Assembly (NCBI GenBank): GCA_031976395.1
Contig: DALYLJ010000003.1
Span: forward strand, 1 to 48,779
DNA length: 48,779 bases
Source of the DNA: UBA11164 sp002420085
GTDB taxonomy: Bacteria; Pseudomonadota; Gammaproteobacteria; Xanthomonadales; Xanthomonadaceae
Direction: 5' to 3'
The translations under genes and the position numbers were made by a program. Of this stretch, positions 15,444-26,000 are shown piece after piece; positions within the stretch are counted from its first letter, which is position 1, and each line of letters begins with the position of its first letter. Under the pieces are notes generated by a model. It was not told where the DNA came from, ran no database searches, and worked only from the letters and a program-made list of their open reading frames with translations.

Positions 15444-16097
15444 TCAAAGGCTGAACAGCGGCTTGGGTTCGGCGCCGTGCAGGTAGGGGATGTCGGTGTC
15501 GAACAGACTTTCCCGCTGACAGCCGTGCTCCGATCGGGTCAGCCGGATGGCTTCCTGGGCGGGCGACAGACCCTGGACGATCACCAGTCGCCCGCCCGGT
15601 CGCAGCCAATCGAGGAAGCGTTCCGGACGGTCGGCAACCGCTGCCGTCACGCAGATCGCATCGAAGCTGCGGCTCGGCCGGAAGTCCAGGGCATCGGCAT
15701 GGGTGAACTCGATGTTGCCGTAGCCGAGTGCGCTGCAACGACTGGCGGCACGCTGGCCGAAATCGGCGTGAATGTCGAGGCTGGTCACTGCCCGGGCCAG
15801 CCGAGCCAGACAGGCGGCGAAGAAGCCCGAGCCGGTGCCGATCTCCAGAACTGATTCACGTGGGTCGAGTTCAAGTGAATGCAGCAGTCGGCCTTCGAGG
15901 ACCGGCTTGAGCATGCATTGGCCGTGTTCGAGCGGGATCGACAGGTCGGCAAAGGCGAGCTTGCGGTAGCGGGCCGGCACGAACTCCTCGCGCGGGACGG
16001 CGGCCAGGGCGTCCAGAACCCGGGGGTCGAGTACCTCCCAGGGGCGGATCTGCTGCTCGATCATGGCGTGGCGTGCGGCTTCGATATCGATGTTCAT
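15444..16097 (-). CDS. pcm: Protein-L-isoaspartate O-methyltransferase family protein
   Basis: 217 aa. The start is ATG 16097 (MNIDIEAARHAMIEQQIRPW). RYRKLAFADLSIPL and GQCMLKPVLEG form the substrate-binding N-part. The SAM-binding core has VLEIGTGSGFFAA and YGNIEFTHADALD, and the C-part is short. The family repairs isoaspartyl residues with S-adenosylmethionine in the cytoplasm. This divergent form, found beside tolC in many gammaproteobacteria, may have another substrate. Confidence 0.88.
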   Translation of the reverse strand: MNIDIEAARHAMIEQQIRPWEVLDPRVLDALAAVPREEFVPARYRKLAFADLSIPLEHGQCMLKPVLEGRLLHSLELDPRESVLEIGTGSGFFAACLARLARAVTSLDIHADFGQRAASRCSALGYGNIEFTHADALDFRPSRSFDAICVTAAVADRPERFLDWLRPGGRLVIVQGLSPAQEAIRLTRSEHGCQRESLFDTDIPYLHGAEPKPLFSL

Positions 16098-16192
16098 TGG
16101 CGGTGTAGGGGCGAAGGTGCAGGTCGAAGGGTGCCCGACCAATCCGGGCGATTAGGATGCGATGCCAGGGTGAGCGAACGCAGTGCCGGAGG

Positions 16193-16858
16193 TCATTGTG
16201 ACGTTCGCCCAGGCGGCTGGTGGGCACGGATGAACAGATCGACCGCGCTCAGCAGATGCGCTTCCATCTGCTCCGGCGTCGGCCGGTCGGAGCAGCCAAT
16301 GATCCGCCGAGTGTGCCAGAAGCCCTTGAGCAGGCTGGAGAAGTGTTCGGCGGCCCGCTCCGGTTCGGGGATCGACAGCAGGCCGGTTTCATTGGCCTGA
16401 CGCAGAAATGCTTCGATCGGTCTGATGGTCAGTCGCGGTCCGAGATCGAAGAACAGATCGGACAGGTGTGCGGATTCCGGTGAACGGCCTGCAAGCATGC
16501 GATAGGTACGGATCGATTGCTCTCGCGAAACGAGATCCAGAAAGCGCCGTCCGGCACGCACCAGCACGTCGCGGACGCCGTCCTGGGCGGTGCTGAGATC
16601 GAACAGGTCGGGCGAAAGCTGTTCGCGACAGATCGCCTCCACAGCCGCCAGGAACAGATCGTCCTTGTCGGCGAAATGGCTGTAGAGGGTCAGTTTGGAG
16701 ACGCCGGCCTCGGTGGCGATGGTGTCCATGCTGACCCCGTCGTAGCCGAATTCGGGGAACAGCCGCTTGGCAGCGTCGAGGACTTTCTCCCGCTTGCTTG
16801 GATCCTTCGGGCGGCCAGGTCGTTCATATCGCTTTTTCGGTTGGGCGCTCGACGGCAT
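16193..16858 (-). CDS. TetR/AcrR family transcriptional regulator of the adjacent RND pump
   Basis: 221 aa. A basic N-terminal tail (KKRYERPGRPKDPSKRE) is followed by a TetR helix-turn-helix (ILDAAKRLF-like helix 1, MDTIATEAGVSKLTLYSHF as helices 2-3), then an all-helical ligand-binding domain with C-terminal FWHTRRIIG, close to the TetR_C_AefR-like type. It is divergent from the RND adaptor, with an AT-rich palindromic region between them. It probably represses both itself and the pump, with a small hydrophobic inducer. Confidence 0.92.
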   Translation of the reverse strand: MPSSAQPKKRYERPGRPKDPSKREKVLDAAKRLFPEFGYDGVSMDTIATEAGVSKLTLYSHFADKDDLFLAAVEAICREQLSPDLFDLSTAQDGVRDVLVRAGRRFLDLVSREQSIRTYRMLAGRSPESAHLSDLFFDLGPRLTIRPIEAFLRQANETGLLSIPEPERAAEHFSSLLKGFWHTRRIIGCSDRPTPEQMEAHLLSAVDLFIRAHQPPGRTSQ

Positions 16859-16877
16859 GACGGCAATCCGGTGCGAA

Positions 16878-16907
16878 GATAATATACTATCAGGTTTATA
16901 AACTATC
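16878..16907. promoter_or_regulatory. AT-rich operator/promoter between tetR and the RND operon
   Basis: This 30-bp stretch is far richer in A+T than its surroundings. It contains the perfect 10-bp palindrome GTTTATAAAC (16894-16903) and, next to it, the near-palindrome GATAATATACTATC (16878-16891). Both strands offer -10-like hexamers (TATACT on plus, TATATT on minus), so a TetR dimer bound here would block both divergent promoters. Confidence 0.65.
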
Positions 16908-16944
16908 GCCGCCCGAAACCGGCGTTTCCAGAGGGAGTCGTTCC

Positions 16945-18054
16945 ATGACCGAAGGCATTAGGCCGCGCGCGTTGTTGACGCTGTGGCCGCTGGTGTTGCT
17001 GGTGCTCGCCGCGTGCCGTGGCGAACCACCGGAGCCCTTGGCGCGGCCGGTCATGGTAACGCAACCGGTCCCGGCGGCAGGTGATTGGAGCCTGTTCGCG
17101 GGCGCCGTGGTCGCACACGATCAACCCGATCTGGCGTTCCGGGTGGCTGGCCGAATCCTCAGACGGTCGGTCGATGTCGGCCAACGGGTTCGTGCCGGAC
17201 AGGTGCTGGCCGAACTGGATCCAGCCGACTTCGATCTGCGAGTCCAGGCGGCCGGCGCACAATTGGCTTCGGCTCAGGCCGAGTACAGCCTGGCGCAGGC
17301 CGAACTGGAGCGCTACCAGACCCTGCGCGAGCGTCGGTTGGTCAGCCAGTCGGAACTGGACAGTCGTCAGACCCGTTTCGAGGGTGCCGAGGCGCGGGTT
17401 GCCGAAGCCGAGGCGCAACTGGCGGTGGCGCGCAATCAACTCGATTACACCCGGTTGCTGGCACCGGCCGATGGGGCGGTGGTCGAGCGGCGCGCCGATG
17501 CCGGCCAGGTCGTCGCCGCCGGACAGACGGTCTTCGTGCTGGCGGTGGACGGCCCGCGCGAGATCGCCATCAGCCTGTCCGAACGCGACATCGGGCAGTT
17601 CAGGATCGGCCAGCAGGTACAGGTCGAACTGTGGGCGCGTCCGGGTCGGCGGGTCGCTGGTCAGATCGACGAACTGGCGCCCGAGGCCGATGCCATGGGT
17701 CGGACCTATGCCGCCCGGATCGCCTTCGACTCGGCGGCCATTGATGCCGAATTGGGCCAGAGCGCGCGGGTGCTGATCGCCCGCTCGCAGGACAGCAGCC
17801 TGGCCCTGCCCTTGCCGGCGGTCACCCGGTTCGCCGATGCCCCGTTCGTCTGGGTGCTGGCGCCGGACGGCGGCAGCGTGACTCGCCGGGAGGTGACCGT
17901 CGCGTCGTTCGACGAGCAGCACGCGGTCGTTTCAGGCGGGTTGTCGGCCAGCGACTGGGTGGTCGCTGCCGGGGCCGCGCTGTTGCAGGAGGGCCAGCGG
18001 GTCAAACCGGTCGATCGCGAGAATCGCCCGATCACCCTGGTGCAGGGCCAATGA
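16945..18054 (+). CDS. RND efflux periplasmic adaptor (membrane fusion protein), lipoprotein
   Basis: 369 aa. The signal peptide ends in LVLAAC (C24), so the protein is anchored to the inner membrane by lipid. It has the split lipoyl domain (FRVAGRILRRSVDVGQRVRAG ... LLAPADGAVVERRADAGQVV), an alpha-hairpin of about 60 residues between, and beta-barrel and membrane-proximal domains after it. The permease gene starts 7 bp downstream. It links the RND pump to a TolC-type channel, which this operon itself lacks. Confidence 0.93.
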   Translation: MTEGIRPRALLTLWPLVLLVLAACRGEPPEPLARPVMVTQPVPAAGDWSLFAGAVVAHDQPDLAFRVAGRILRRSVDVGQRVRAGQVLAELDPADFDLRVQAAGAQLASAQAEYSLAQAELERYQTLRERRLVSQSELDSRQTRFEGAEARVAEAEAQLAVARNQLDYTRLLAPADGAVVERRADAGQVVAAGQTVFVLAVDGPREIAISLSERDIGQFRIGQQVQVELWARPGRRVAGQIDELAPEADAMGRTYAARIAFDSAAIDAELGQSARVLIARSQDSSLALPLPAVTRFADAPFVWVLAPDGGSVTRREVTVASFDEQHAVVSGGLSASDWVVAAGAALLQEGQRVKPVDRENRPITLVQGQ

Positions 18055-18061
18055 GCCGGCC

Positions 18062-21000
18062 ATGCTGAACTGGAATCTTTCCGAGTGGGCACTGCGCAAT
18101 CGCAGTCTGGTGCTGTACATCATGCTGCTGTCGGCGGTGGTGGGCGTGGTCAGTTTCGCGCGGCTCGGGCAGAGCGAAGACCCGCCGTTCACCTTCAAGG
18201 TGATGGTCGTGCGCACCCTGTGGCCGGGCGCCAGCGCCGAGGAGGTCGGCCGACAGGTGACCGAGCGGATCGAGCGCAAGATCATGGAGACCGGCGAATT
18301 CCTGTGGATTCGCTCGTACTCGCGGCCGGGCGAGTCGCAGGTGTTCTTCATGGCTGCCGAACACATGCGTTCGCGCGATCTGCCCGAGTTGTTCTACCAG
18401 ATTCGCAAGAAGGTGAGCGACATCCGCCACACCCTGCCGCAGGAGGTGATCGGACCGTTCTACAACGACGAGTTCGGTGACACCTTCGGCAACATCTATG
18501 CGTTGATCGGCGATGACTTCGACTACGCCACGCTCAAGGACTACGCCGATCGCCTGCAACTGGAACTGCAACGGGTCAGTGATGTCGCCAAGGTCGAACT
18601 GATCGGCCTGCAGGATGAAAAGATCTGGATTGAACTGAGCAACACCAAGCTGGCCACCCTCGGTCTGCCGCTGCTGGAGGTTCAGGCCGCACTGGAAGCG
18701 CAGAATGCCATGCTCGGCGCTGGCTTCTTCGAGACCGACCACGAGCGGGTTCGCCTGCGGGTATCGGGGCGTTTCGACTCGGTCGAGAGCATCGGCGAGT
18801 TTCCGCTTCGGGTCGATGATCGCGACTTCAAGTTGTCCGATCTGGCCGATGTCCATCGCGGCTTTTCCGACCCGCCGGCACCGCGCATGCGCCATCACGG
18901 CGAGGATGCCATCGGCTTGGCGGTGGCCATGCGCAAGGGCGGCAACATCGTCGAACTCGGTCGTCGGCTCGATGCCGAGATCGCCCGACTCCAGGAGTCG
19001 CTGCCGCTCGGGATGGTTCTGGAACGGGTTGCCGATCAGCCACGGGCGGTGCGTGCCGGGGTCGGCGAGTTCGTTCGGGTGCTCGCCGAGGCGGTCCTGA
19101 TCGTGTTGATCGTCAGCTTTCTGTCGCTCGGCTTTCGCAGCGGTCTGGTGGTCGCGCTCAGTGTTCCCCTGGTGCTGGCGATGACCTTCGCCTGCATGGC
19201 CTATTTCGACATCGGCCTGCACAAGATTTCGCTCGGGGCGCTGGTGCTGGCGCTCGGTCTGTTGGTGGACGATGCCATCATCGCGGTCGAGATGATGGCG
19301 GTGAAGATGGAGCAGGGCCTCGATCGGATCAAGGCCGCAGCGTTCATGTGGAAGGCGACCGCATTCCCGATGCTGACCGGTACCCTGATCACCGCCGCCG
19401 GCTTCCTGCCGATCGCGACCGCCCAATCGAGTACCGGCGAATACACCCGTTCGATCTTCCAGGTCGTCACCATTGCCTTGTTGCTGAGTTGGATCGCAGC
19501 CGTTGTGTTCGTGCCCTACCTCGGCTATCGCTTGTTGCCGCGCAATCACGGTCATCGCGATGACGGCAGGCGTGACCCGTACCGCAGCCCGTTCTACGAT
19601 CGCCTGCGCGGTTGGGTCGCGCTGTGTCTGCACCGACGCTACCTGACCATTGCGCTCACGGTGCTGAGTTTCTTTCTCGCCATCGCCCTGTTCCGTTTCG
19701 TGCCGCAGCAATTCTTCCCAGCGTCCGGTCGTCTGGAACTGCTGGTTGACATGCAGCTTGAAGAAGGTGCGTCCCTGCGCGCCACCGATGCCCAGGCGCG
19801 CCGCTTCGAGGCGATGCTGGCGGCGCTCGGTCCGGAGCGGATTGAAAGCTACACCGCCTTCGTCGGCTCCGGTGCGCCGCGTTTCTACCTGCCACTCGAT
19901 CAGCAACTGGCTGCGGCCAATTTTGCCCAGTTCCTGATCGTTACCCGTGACATCGAATCCCGCGAGGTGATTCGATCCTGGGTGATCGAGCGGCTGGACA
20001 CCGATTTTTCCGGCCTGCAGGCGCGGGTGACCCGCTTGGAGAATGGTCCGCCGGTCGGTTATCCGATCCAGTTCCGGGTGTCCGGCGAGCACATCGATAC
20101 CGTGCTCGGCTTCGCCGAGCGGGTTGCCGATCGCATCCGTGCCCATCCGGAGGCACGGAACACCAATCTCGATTGGCGAGGTCAGAGCAAAGTGGTGCGC
20201 CTGGATGTCGATCAGGCGCGTGCCCGAGCGCTCGGGGTGACCGCATCCGACCTGTCACGCTTCCTGCAGAGTTCCTTGTCCGGCATCCATGTCAGCACCT
20301 ATCGCGAGGACAACGAACTGATCGAGATCCTGCTGCGTGGGCCGGATGATGAGCGTGCCCGGTTGTCCCTGCTGTCGAGCCTGACCGTGCCGACCCGCAC
20401 CGGCGGCAAGGTGCCGTTGGCGCAGATCGCCCAGCTTGATTACGGTTTCGAGCGCGGCATCGTCTGGCATCGCGATCGGTTGCCGACTGTGACCATCCGC
20501 GCCGACATCTATTCCGATGCGCTGCCGGCGACGGTTGCCGCCGAAATCAATCGGAATCTGGTCGATATCCGGGACGAACTGCCGATCGGCTATCGGCTTG
20601 AGGTCGGTGGCACGGTCGAGGACGCCGGTCGCGCTCAGGCGTCGGTGCGGGCCGGCATGCCGCTGCTGCTGCTGGTGGTGCTCACCCTGCTGATGATCCA
20701 ACTCAAGAGTTTCCCCCGCACCGTCATGGTGTTCCTCACCGCACCGCTCGGGCTGATCGGGGTGGTGGTGTTCCTGATGACCTTCCGGGTGCCGTTCGGA
20801 TTCGTCGCCATGCTCGGCACGATCGCGCTGTCCGGAATGATCATGCGCAACGCGGTCATCCTGGTCGATCAGATCGAGCGCGACATCGCCGACGGTTCGA
20901 GCCCGTGGGAAGCGGTGATCGAATCGACCGTGCGCCGGTTCCGGCCGATCGTGCTGACCGCCATGACCGCCGTGTTGGCGATGATCCCGTTGTCGCGCTC

Positions 21001-21104
21001 TGTGTTCTTCGGGCCGATGGCGGTGTCGATCATGGGCGGCCTGATCGTTGCCACCGCCCTGACCGTGCTGTTCGTGCCGGCGCTCTACGCGGCCTGGTTC
21101 CGGG

Positions 21105-21124
<20 letters not shown>
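18062..21124 (+). CDS. RND efflux transporter permease
   Basis: 1020 aa, the normal HAE1-type length. It has an N-terminal membrane helix, porter domains PN1/PN2 after WPGASAEEV, then helices 2-6. The proton-relay pair D403-D404 is in LLVDDAIIAVEMM on TM4. A second half mirrors the first and ends with the helices LIGVVVFLMTF and RFRPIVLTAMTAVLAMIPL. It exports lipophilic compounds by proton antiport. The operon is tetR // adaptor-permease. The 3' end overlaps the converging DUF808 gene by 20 bp. Substrates cannot be predicted. Confidence 0.95.
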
Positions 21125-22058
<934 letters not shown>

Positions 22059-22363
22059 GGCAGGGTTCCTCCGATTCGAGGCGCGGATTATGGCAGAGCG
22101 CGCGGCGTCGGATTTGTGCCGGGGTGCGCAACCGACGGCTGCCATCGATGCCAGAATTTCCCGGTCGGTCATTGCTGTGCGATGACTGCCAAGGTCCGCA
22201 ACGGTGGCAGGGACCGGCCGCTGCTGAACACTCGACGGCCTTGGGGAGCGGTCGTCGGTTTGGTGACCCCCGACCATCGGGTCGGGATGGTTTGACCAGA
22301 ACCGAGGGGTTCAGTACTCTGCGGAGGATGTGTCAGGCGTAACGCCTATCACCGGGGGGCGGC
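22059..22363. other. Divergent gap between DUF808 and the response regulator
   Basis: 305 bp without a protein-like frame. It carries the strong DUF808 Shine-Dalgarno at its left end and the response-regulator promoter at its right end; nothing else is recognised. Confidence 0.6.
22292..22320 (+). promoter_or_regulatory. Sigma-70 promoter of the LuxR-type response regulator
   Basis: TTGACC (22292-22297), a 17-bp spacer and TACTCT (22315-22320). The 43-nt leader contains the small inverted repeat AGGCG-TAA-CGCCT (22335-22347) and a G-rich stretch in front of ATG 22364. Confidence 0.65.
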
Positions 22364-23002
22364 ATGATTAAGGTTGTTCTGGTCGATGATCACGCGCTGG
22401 TTCGGGCCGGCTTCGCCATGATTCTTTCGGCGCAGCCGGATATCCAGGTCGTCGGTGAAGCCGACAACGGCGAGGCCGGTCTGCAACTGGTCCGGACACT
22501 CGATCCCGATGTGCTGCTGTGCGATCTGCATCTGCCCGGATTCAGTGGGCTCGAAGTGACCGAACGACTGGCCAGGGCGGGGTCGCGCACGCGGGTGATC
22601 ATCGTTTCGGTGCAGGAGGATGGACCGATGCCCAAGCGCTTGCTGTCCGCAGGGGCTTACGGCTATCTGGGCAAGGGCGGGGATGCCGCCGAACTGGTCC
22701 GCGCGATTCGTGATGTCGCGTCCGGTCGGCGCTACGTCGGGGGCGAAGTGGCGATGCGGATGGCGCTCGGTCAGATCGATGGCCGCCGTTCACCGTTCGA
22801 TGATCTGACCCCGCGTGAACTGGAAGTCGCCCTGCTGCTCTGTCAGGGCCGACGCACCGAGGACATGGCCAAGCGGCTGAGTCTGAGTCCGAAGACGGTT
22901 TCGACCCACAAGTATCGTGTCTACGAGAAGCTGGGTCTGCGCGATCCGATTGCACTGGCGCGTCTGGCAGCCCAGTACGGGTTGGTCCAGCCGGAGGGCT
23001 GA
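22364..23002 (+). CDS. Two-component response regulator, NarL/LuxR type (UvrY/GacA-like)
   Basis: 212 aa. The receiver domain (1-120) has acidic pocket D8-D9, phospho-acceptor D54 in LLCDLHLPG, then IIVSVQ and K at YLGKGG. The LuxR-type HTH (about 148-205) reads LTPRELEVALLLCQG and SPKTVSTHKYRVYEKLGL. The domain order and SVQEDGPMPKRLLSAGAYGYLGKG resemble UvrY/GacA, which activates small RNAs of the Csr/Rsm system, but uvrC and pgsA, the usual E. coli neighbours, are absent. No sensor kinase gene is adjacent. It converges on rne. Confidence 0.9.
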   Translation: MIKVVLVDDHALVRAGFAMILSAQPDIQVVGEADNGEAGLQLVRTLDPDVLLCDLHLPGFSGLEVTERLARAGSRTRVIIVSVQEDGPMPKRLLSAGAYGYLGKGGDAAELVRAIRDVASGRRYVGGEVAMRMALGQIDGRRSPFDDLTPRELEVALLLCQGRRTEDMAKRLSLSPKTVSTHKYRVYEKLGLRDPIALARLAAQYGLVQPEG

Positions 23003-23007
23003 TCTTC

Positions 23008-23032
23008 CGACCCGCCGGTACGCGGCGGGTCG
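23008..23032. terminator. Hairpin between the response regulator and rne
   Basis: CGACCCGCCG-GTACG-CGGCGGGTCG: a perfect 10-bp stem with a 5-nt loop, 5 bp after the regulator's stop and 32 bp from the rne stop. It could serve both converging genes, although no T-run follows on either side. Confidence 0.6.
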
Positions 23033-23064
23033 GGGACGGGGCGGGGTTCAGCGGATCGTCGGGT

Positions 23065-26000
23065 TCAGCCGCCGGCCGCGTTGCTCGGGCGCTCGGTCTG
23101 AGCGTCGTCGCTGGCTGCGGGTGCGGCGACCGTGGTGTGTTCGGCCGTGATCGTCGGGCTGCCATCGATCGATTCGCTGCCATCCACGCGCTGATCCGAT
23201 TCGGCGTGTGGTTCGATCTGCGGTTCGATGGCCGGGAACGGCAGTGCCGCAGTGCCGGCCGGTTGAGTGTGGATTGCCACTGCCGCTCTGGCCGGCTCGG
23301 TTGCGGGTTCGAGCGCTGGCTCGACGGCTTCGACTTCGAGCAAGGGCGCTGCGACGGTCTCGGCCAGCGAGCCGGCGGGCAACCCGAGATCGGGCCGGGT
23401 GTCGGTTTCGCGGACGGGTACGGCAAGGGTCTCGATCGCGCCTGTGGCCGGGGCAGCGGCCATGGTCGGTGCTGTCGCTGGGTCGGATGCCGCCGACTGC
23501 GCTGTCGTCGTGGTGTCGTCGCTGGACACCGTCGATTGCTCGGATGCGATCGAGGCGGCCGAGGCGAGCGGGACGACATTCGACTGCGCCGGATGAGCGT
23601 CGTTTGCGGGCATGTCTGGTTCGGTCATCGGCTCAGGGCCGGGTTCGATTTGCGCCACGCCGGCCTGCGCAGTCGGGCTCGGTGCGGTCGGGCTCGACTC
23701 GATGGCCGCCGTCACGGGCGCTGCCGATGACAGGTCCGCGTGCTGATCGGCGCTGGCCACGCGGGCGGCGGCGCCGGATGCTGGATCAGCCACCGACAGG
23801 ACAGGATCGGCAACCGATCCAGTTCGCGGATCGGCCGCTGCGGGTGAGCCGTCCGCACGGTCGCCAGTCGCTGGCTCGATCGCGGTCGTCCCGACGGCGA
23901 TAGAGCCGCTGTCAGCGGTGTTCGACCTTGACGACGCTGGAACCGACGCTATCGGTGCCGACGCAATCGGTGCCGACTCAACCGGGGATGCGGGGGTCTG
24001 GACTGCTGATTGCCCCGCTTCGGCTGCGGCTTCGGCCGGCCGGGTGCCGGCTGGGCTGGCGCTGTCCTGGGCGCTGGCCGGTCGTCCCGGACGGGCAGGT
24101 GGCAGTGTCCCGACCACCGACACCGGTGCCGTCGCCAGGGTGGCATCGGCATGCTCGCGGATTCGACGGGCCGATTCGGACGGGTGTGCCGGTCGGACCG
24201 CCTCGCTCTCGGGCTGGCGGGGGTCGGCGGCTGGTGCGCGGACGGTTTCGGCGCGGGTGGCCGGCTCCGATGCCTGTGGGCGATCGTTGGCCGCGTCCGA
24301 CTGTCCGGACGGCGTGCCGGCGCTGTCGGCGTCATCGTCACGTTCATCGGTGTCGAACTCGTCATCGCTTACCGGGCCGTCGTCCAGGCTGACGATGACG
24401 CTGGCGGCATCCGTGCTGCGACCCCGACGGCGGCGACCACCGCGCCGACCGCGTCGGCGGCGTCCGGCCGAACCGCTGCCATCACCGCTGTCCGTGCCGA
24501 CCGATGCCGTTGCATCGGCCGTCTCGCCGACGGCCTGGGACACCGACTCGGAATCCGCAGCAGGAGCGGCGGACTCACCGATCGTGGGCCGGTGGTCGAC
24601 GGCGGGACTGCCGACAGCCGGGGCGGCAGGTACGGTGCCAGTGGTCGCGGCGGGCGGAAGTGCGGCCCGAGGTGCGGCATTGCTGGCTTCGAGCGGGTCG
24701 CTGTGGGTGGCGGTTTCGAGGGCTTCCCGCTCCTTGCGGTTGCGCAGTTCTTCCAGACGCGCCGCCCGGCGCGCGGCCTTGGCGGCATTGCGCTCGGCCT
24801 TGTCCTTGCGGGCCTGGGCTTCGCGCGCCTCCCGGGCCTTGGCGTCTTCTGGTTCGACTTCGATCTTCAACGGCCTGGGTCTGTTGTTGTCCGGGCCGCG
24901 CCGTGGATTGTCCGTGTTGCGCGATGGGGTGCCGGTTTCGGCTGGCCGCTGATCGGTCCGGTCCTTGCCGCGCTTGCGACGGCTGTCCGGGTTGCGATCA
25001 TCCTGAGTGCGGTCGTCACGGCGGGCTTTGCGCTCGGTCGGCGGGTTGGCGCTGGTGGCAGGCGCACGGGTCTGCGACGGCCCACGCAGCCAGGCGACCA
25101 ATCGTTGCCACAGTCCGGGCCGGTTCGGCCTGGGCACCGGGATGATGGGGGCGCTTTCGCTCGGACGAACCTCCGGCTCCGGTTCCGAACTCGGCATGGG
25201 CCGGGTCGGTTGAATCCGAGTCACGGCCGGCGGCGGGATGTTCAGGTTGTCACGTGTCAGCGAGTGGACTTCCAGCTTGCGCGGGCTGGTGCGCTGGTAG
25301 CTGGGCTTGGCCGACTCCTCGCCGAGTTCACCCTCGCGCAGGCGGGTGACGCTGAAGTGCGGCGTCTCCATCCGGGTGTCGGCGACGATGATGATCGGCG
25401 CGTCGTGGCGCTGTTCGATTTCGATCAGCGATCGGCGCTTCTCGTTGAGCAGGAAATTGGCGATGTCAGGCGGCACCTGGATCAGAATCTGAGCGGTGTT
25501 GTCCTTCATCGCGTGTTCTTCGGCCAGGCGCAGGATCGACAGCGACAGGGATTCGACGCTGCGCAGGCGTCCATGGCCGGAACAGCGCGGGCAGACCATC
25601 TGGGTCGCTTCGCCGAGGCTCGGGCGCAGGCGCTGACGGCTCATTTCCAGCAGGCCGAAGCGGGAGATGCGACCGACCTGGACGCGGGCACGGTCCTGCT
25701 TGAGCGCCTGCTTGAGGCGCTCTTCGACTTCACGCTGGTTCTTGCTGCTCGCCATGTCGATGAAGTCGATCACGACCAGTCCGCCGAGATCGCGCAGGCG
25801 GAGTTGTCGTGCCGCTTCGTCGGCGGCCTCCAGGTTGGTCTTGAACGCGGTTTCCTCGATGTCGCCGCCCTTGGTGGCGCGCGCCGAGTTGACGTCGATG
25901 GCGGTCAACGCCTCGGTCTGATCGACCACGATCGCGCCACCGGACGGCAGCCGGACTTCCCGCTCGTAGGCGTTCTCGATCTGCGATTCGATCTGGTAGC

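Noticed and set aside
18032..20146. Long open frame antisense to the RND permease
   Set aside because: No motifs, His/Gln/Arg-rich; a mirror of high-GC3 coding sequence.
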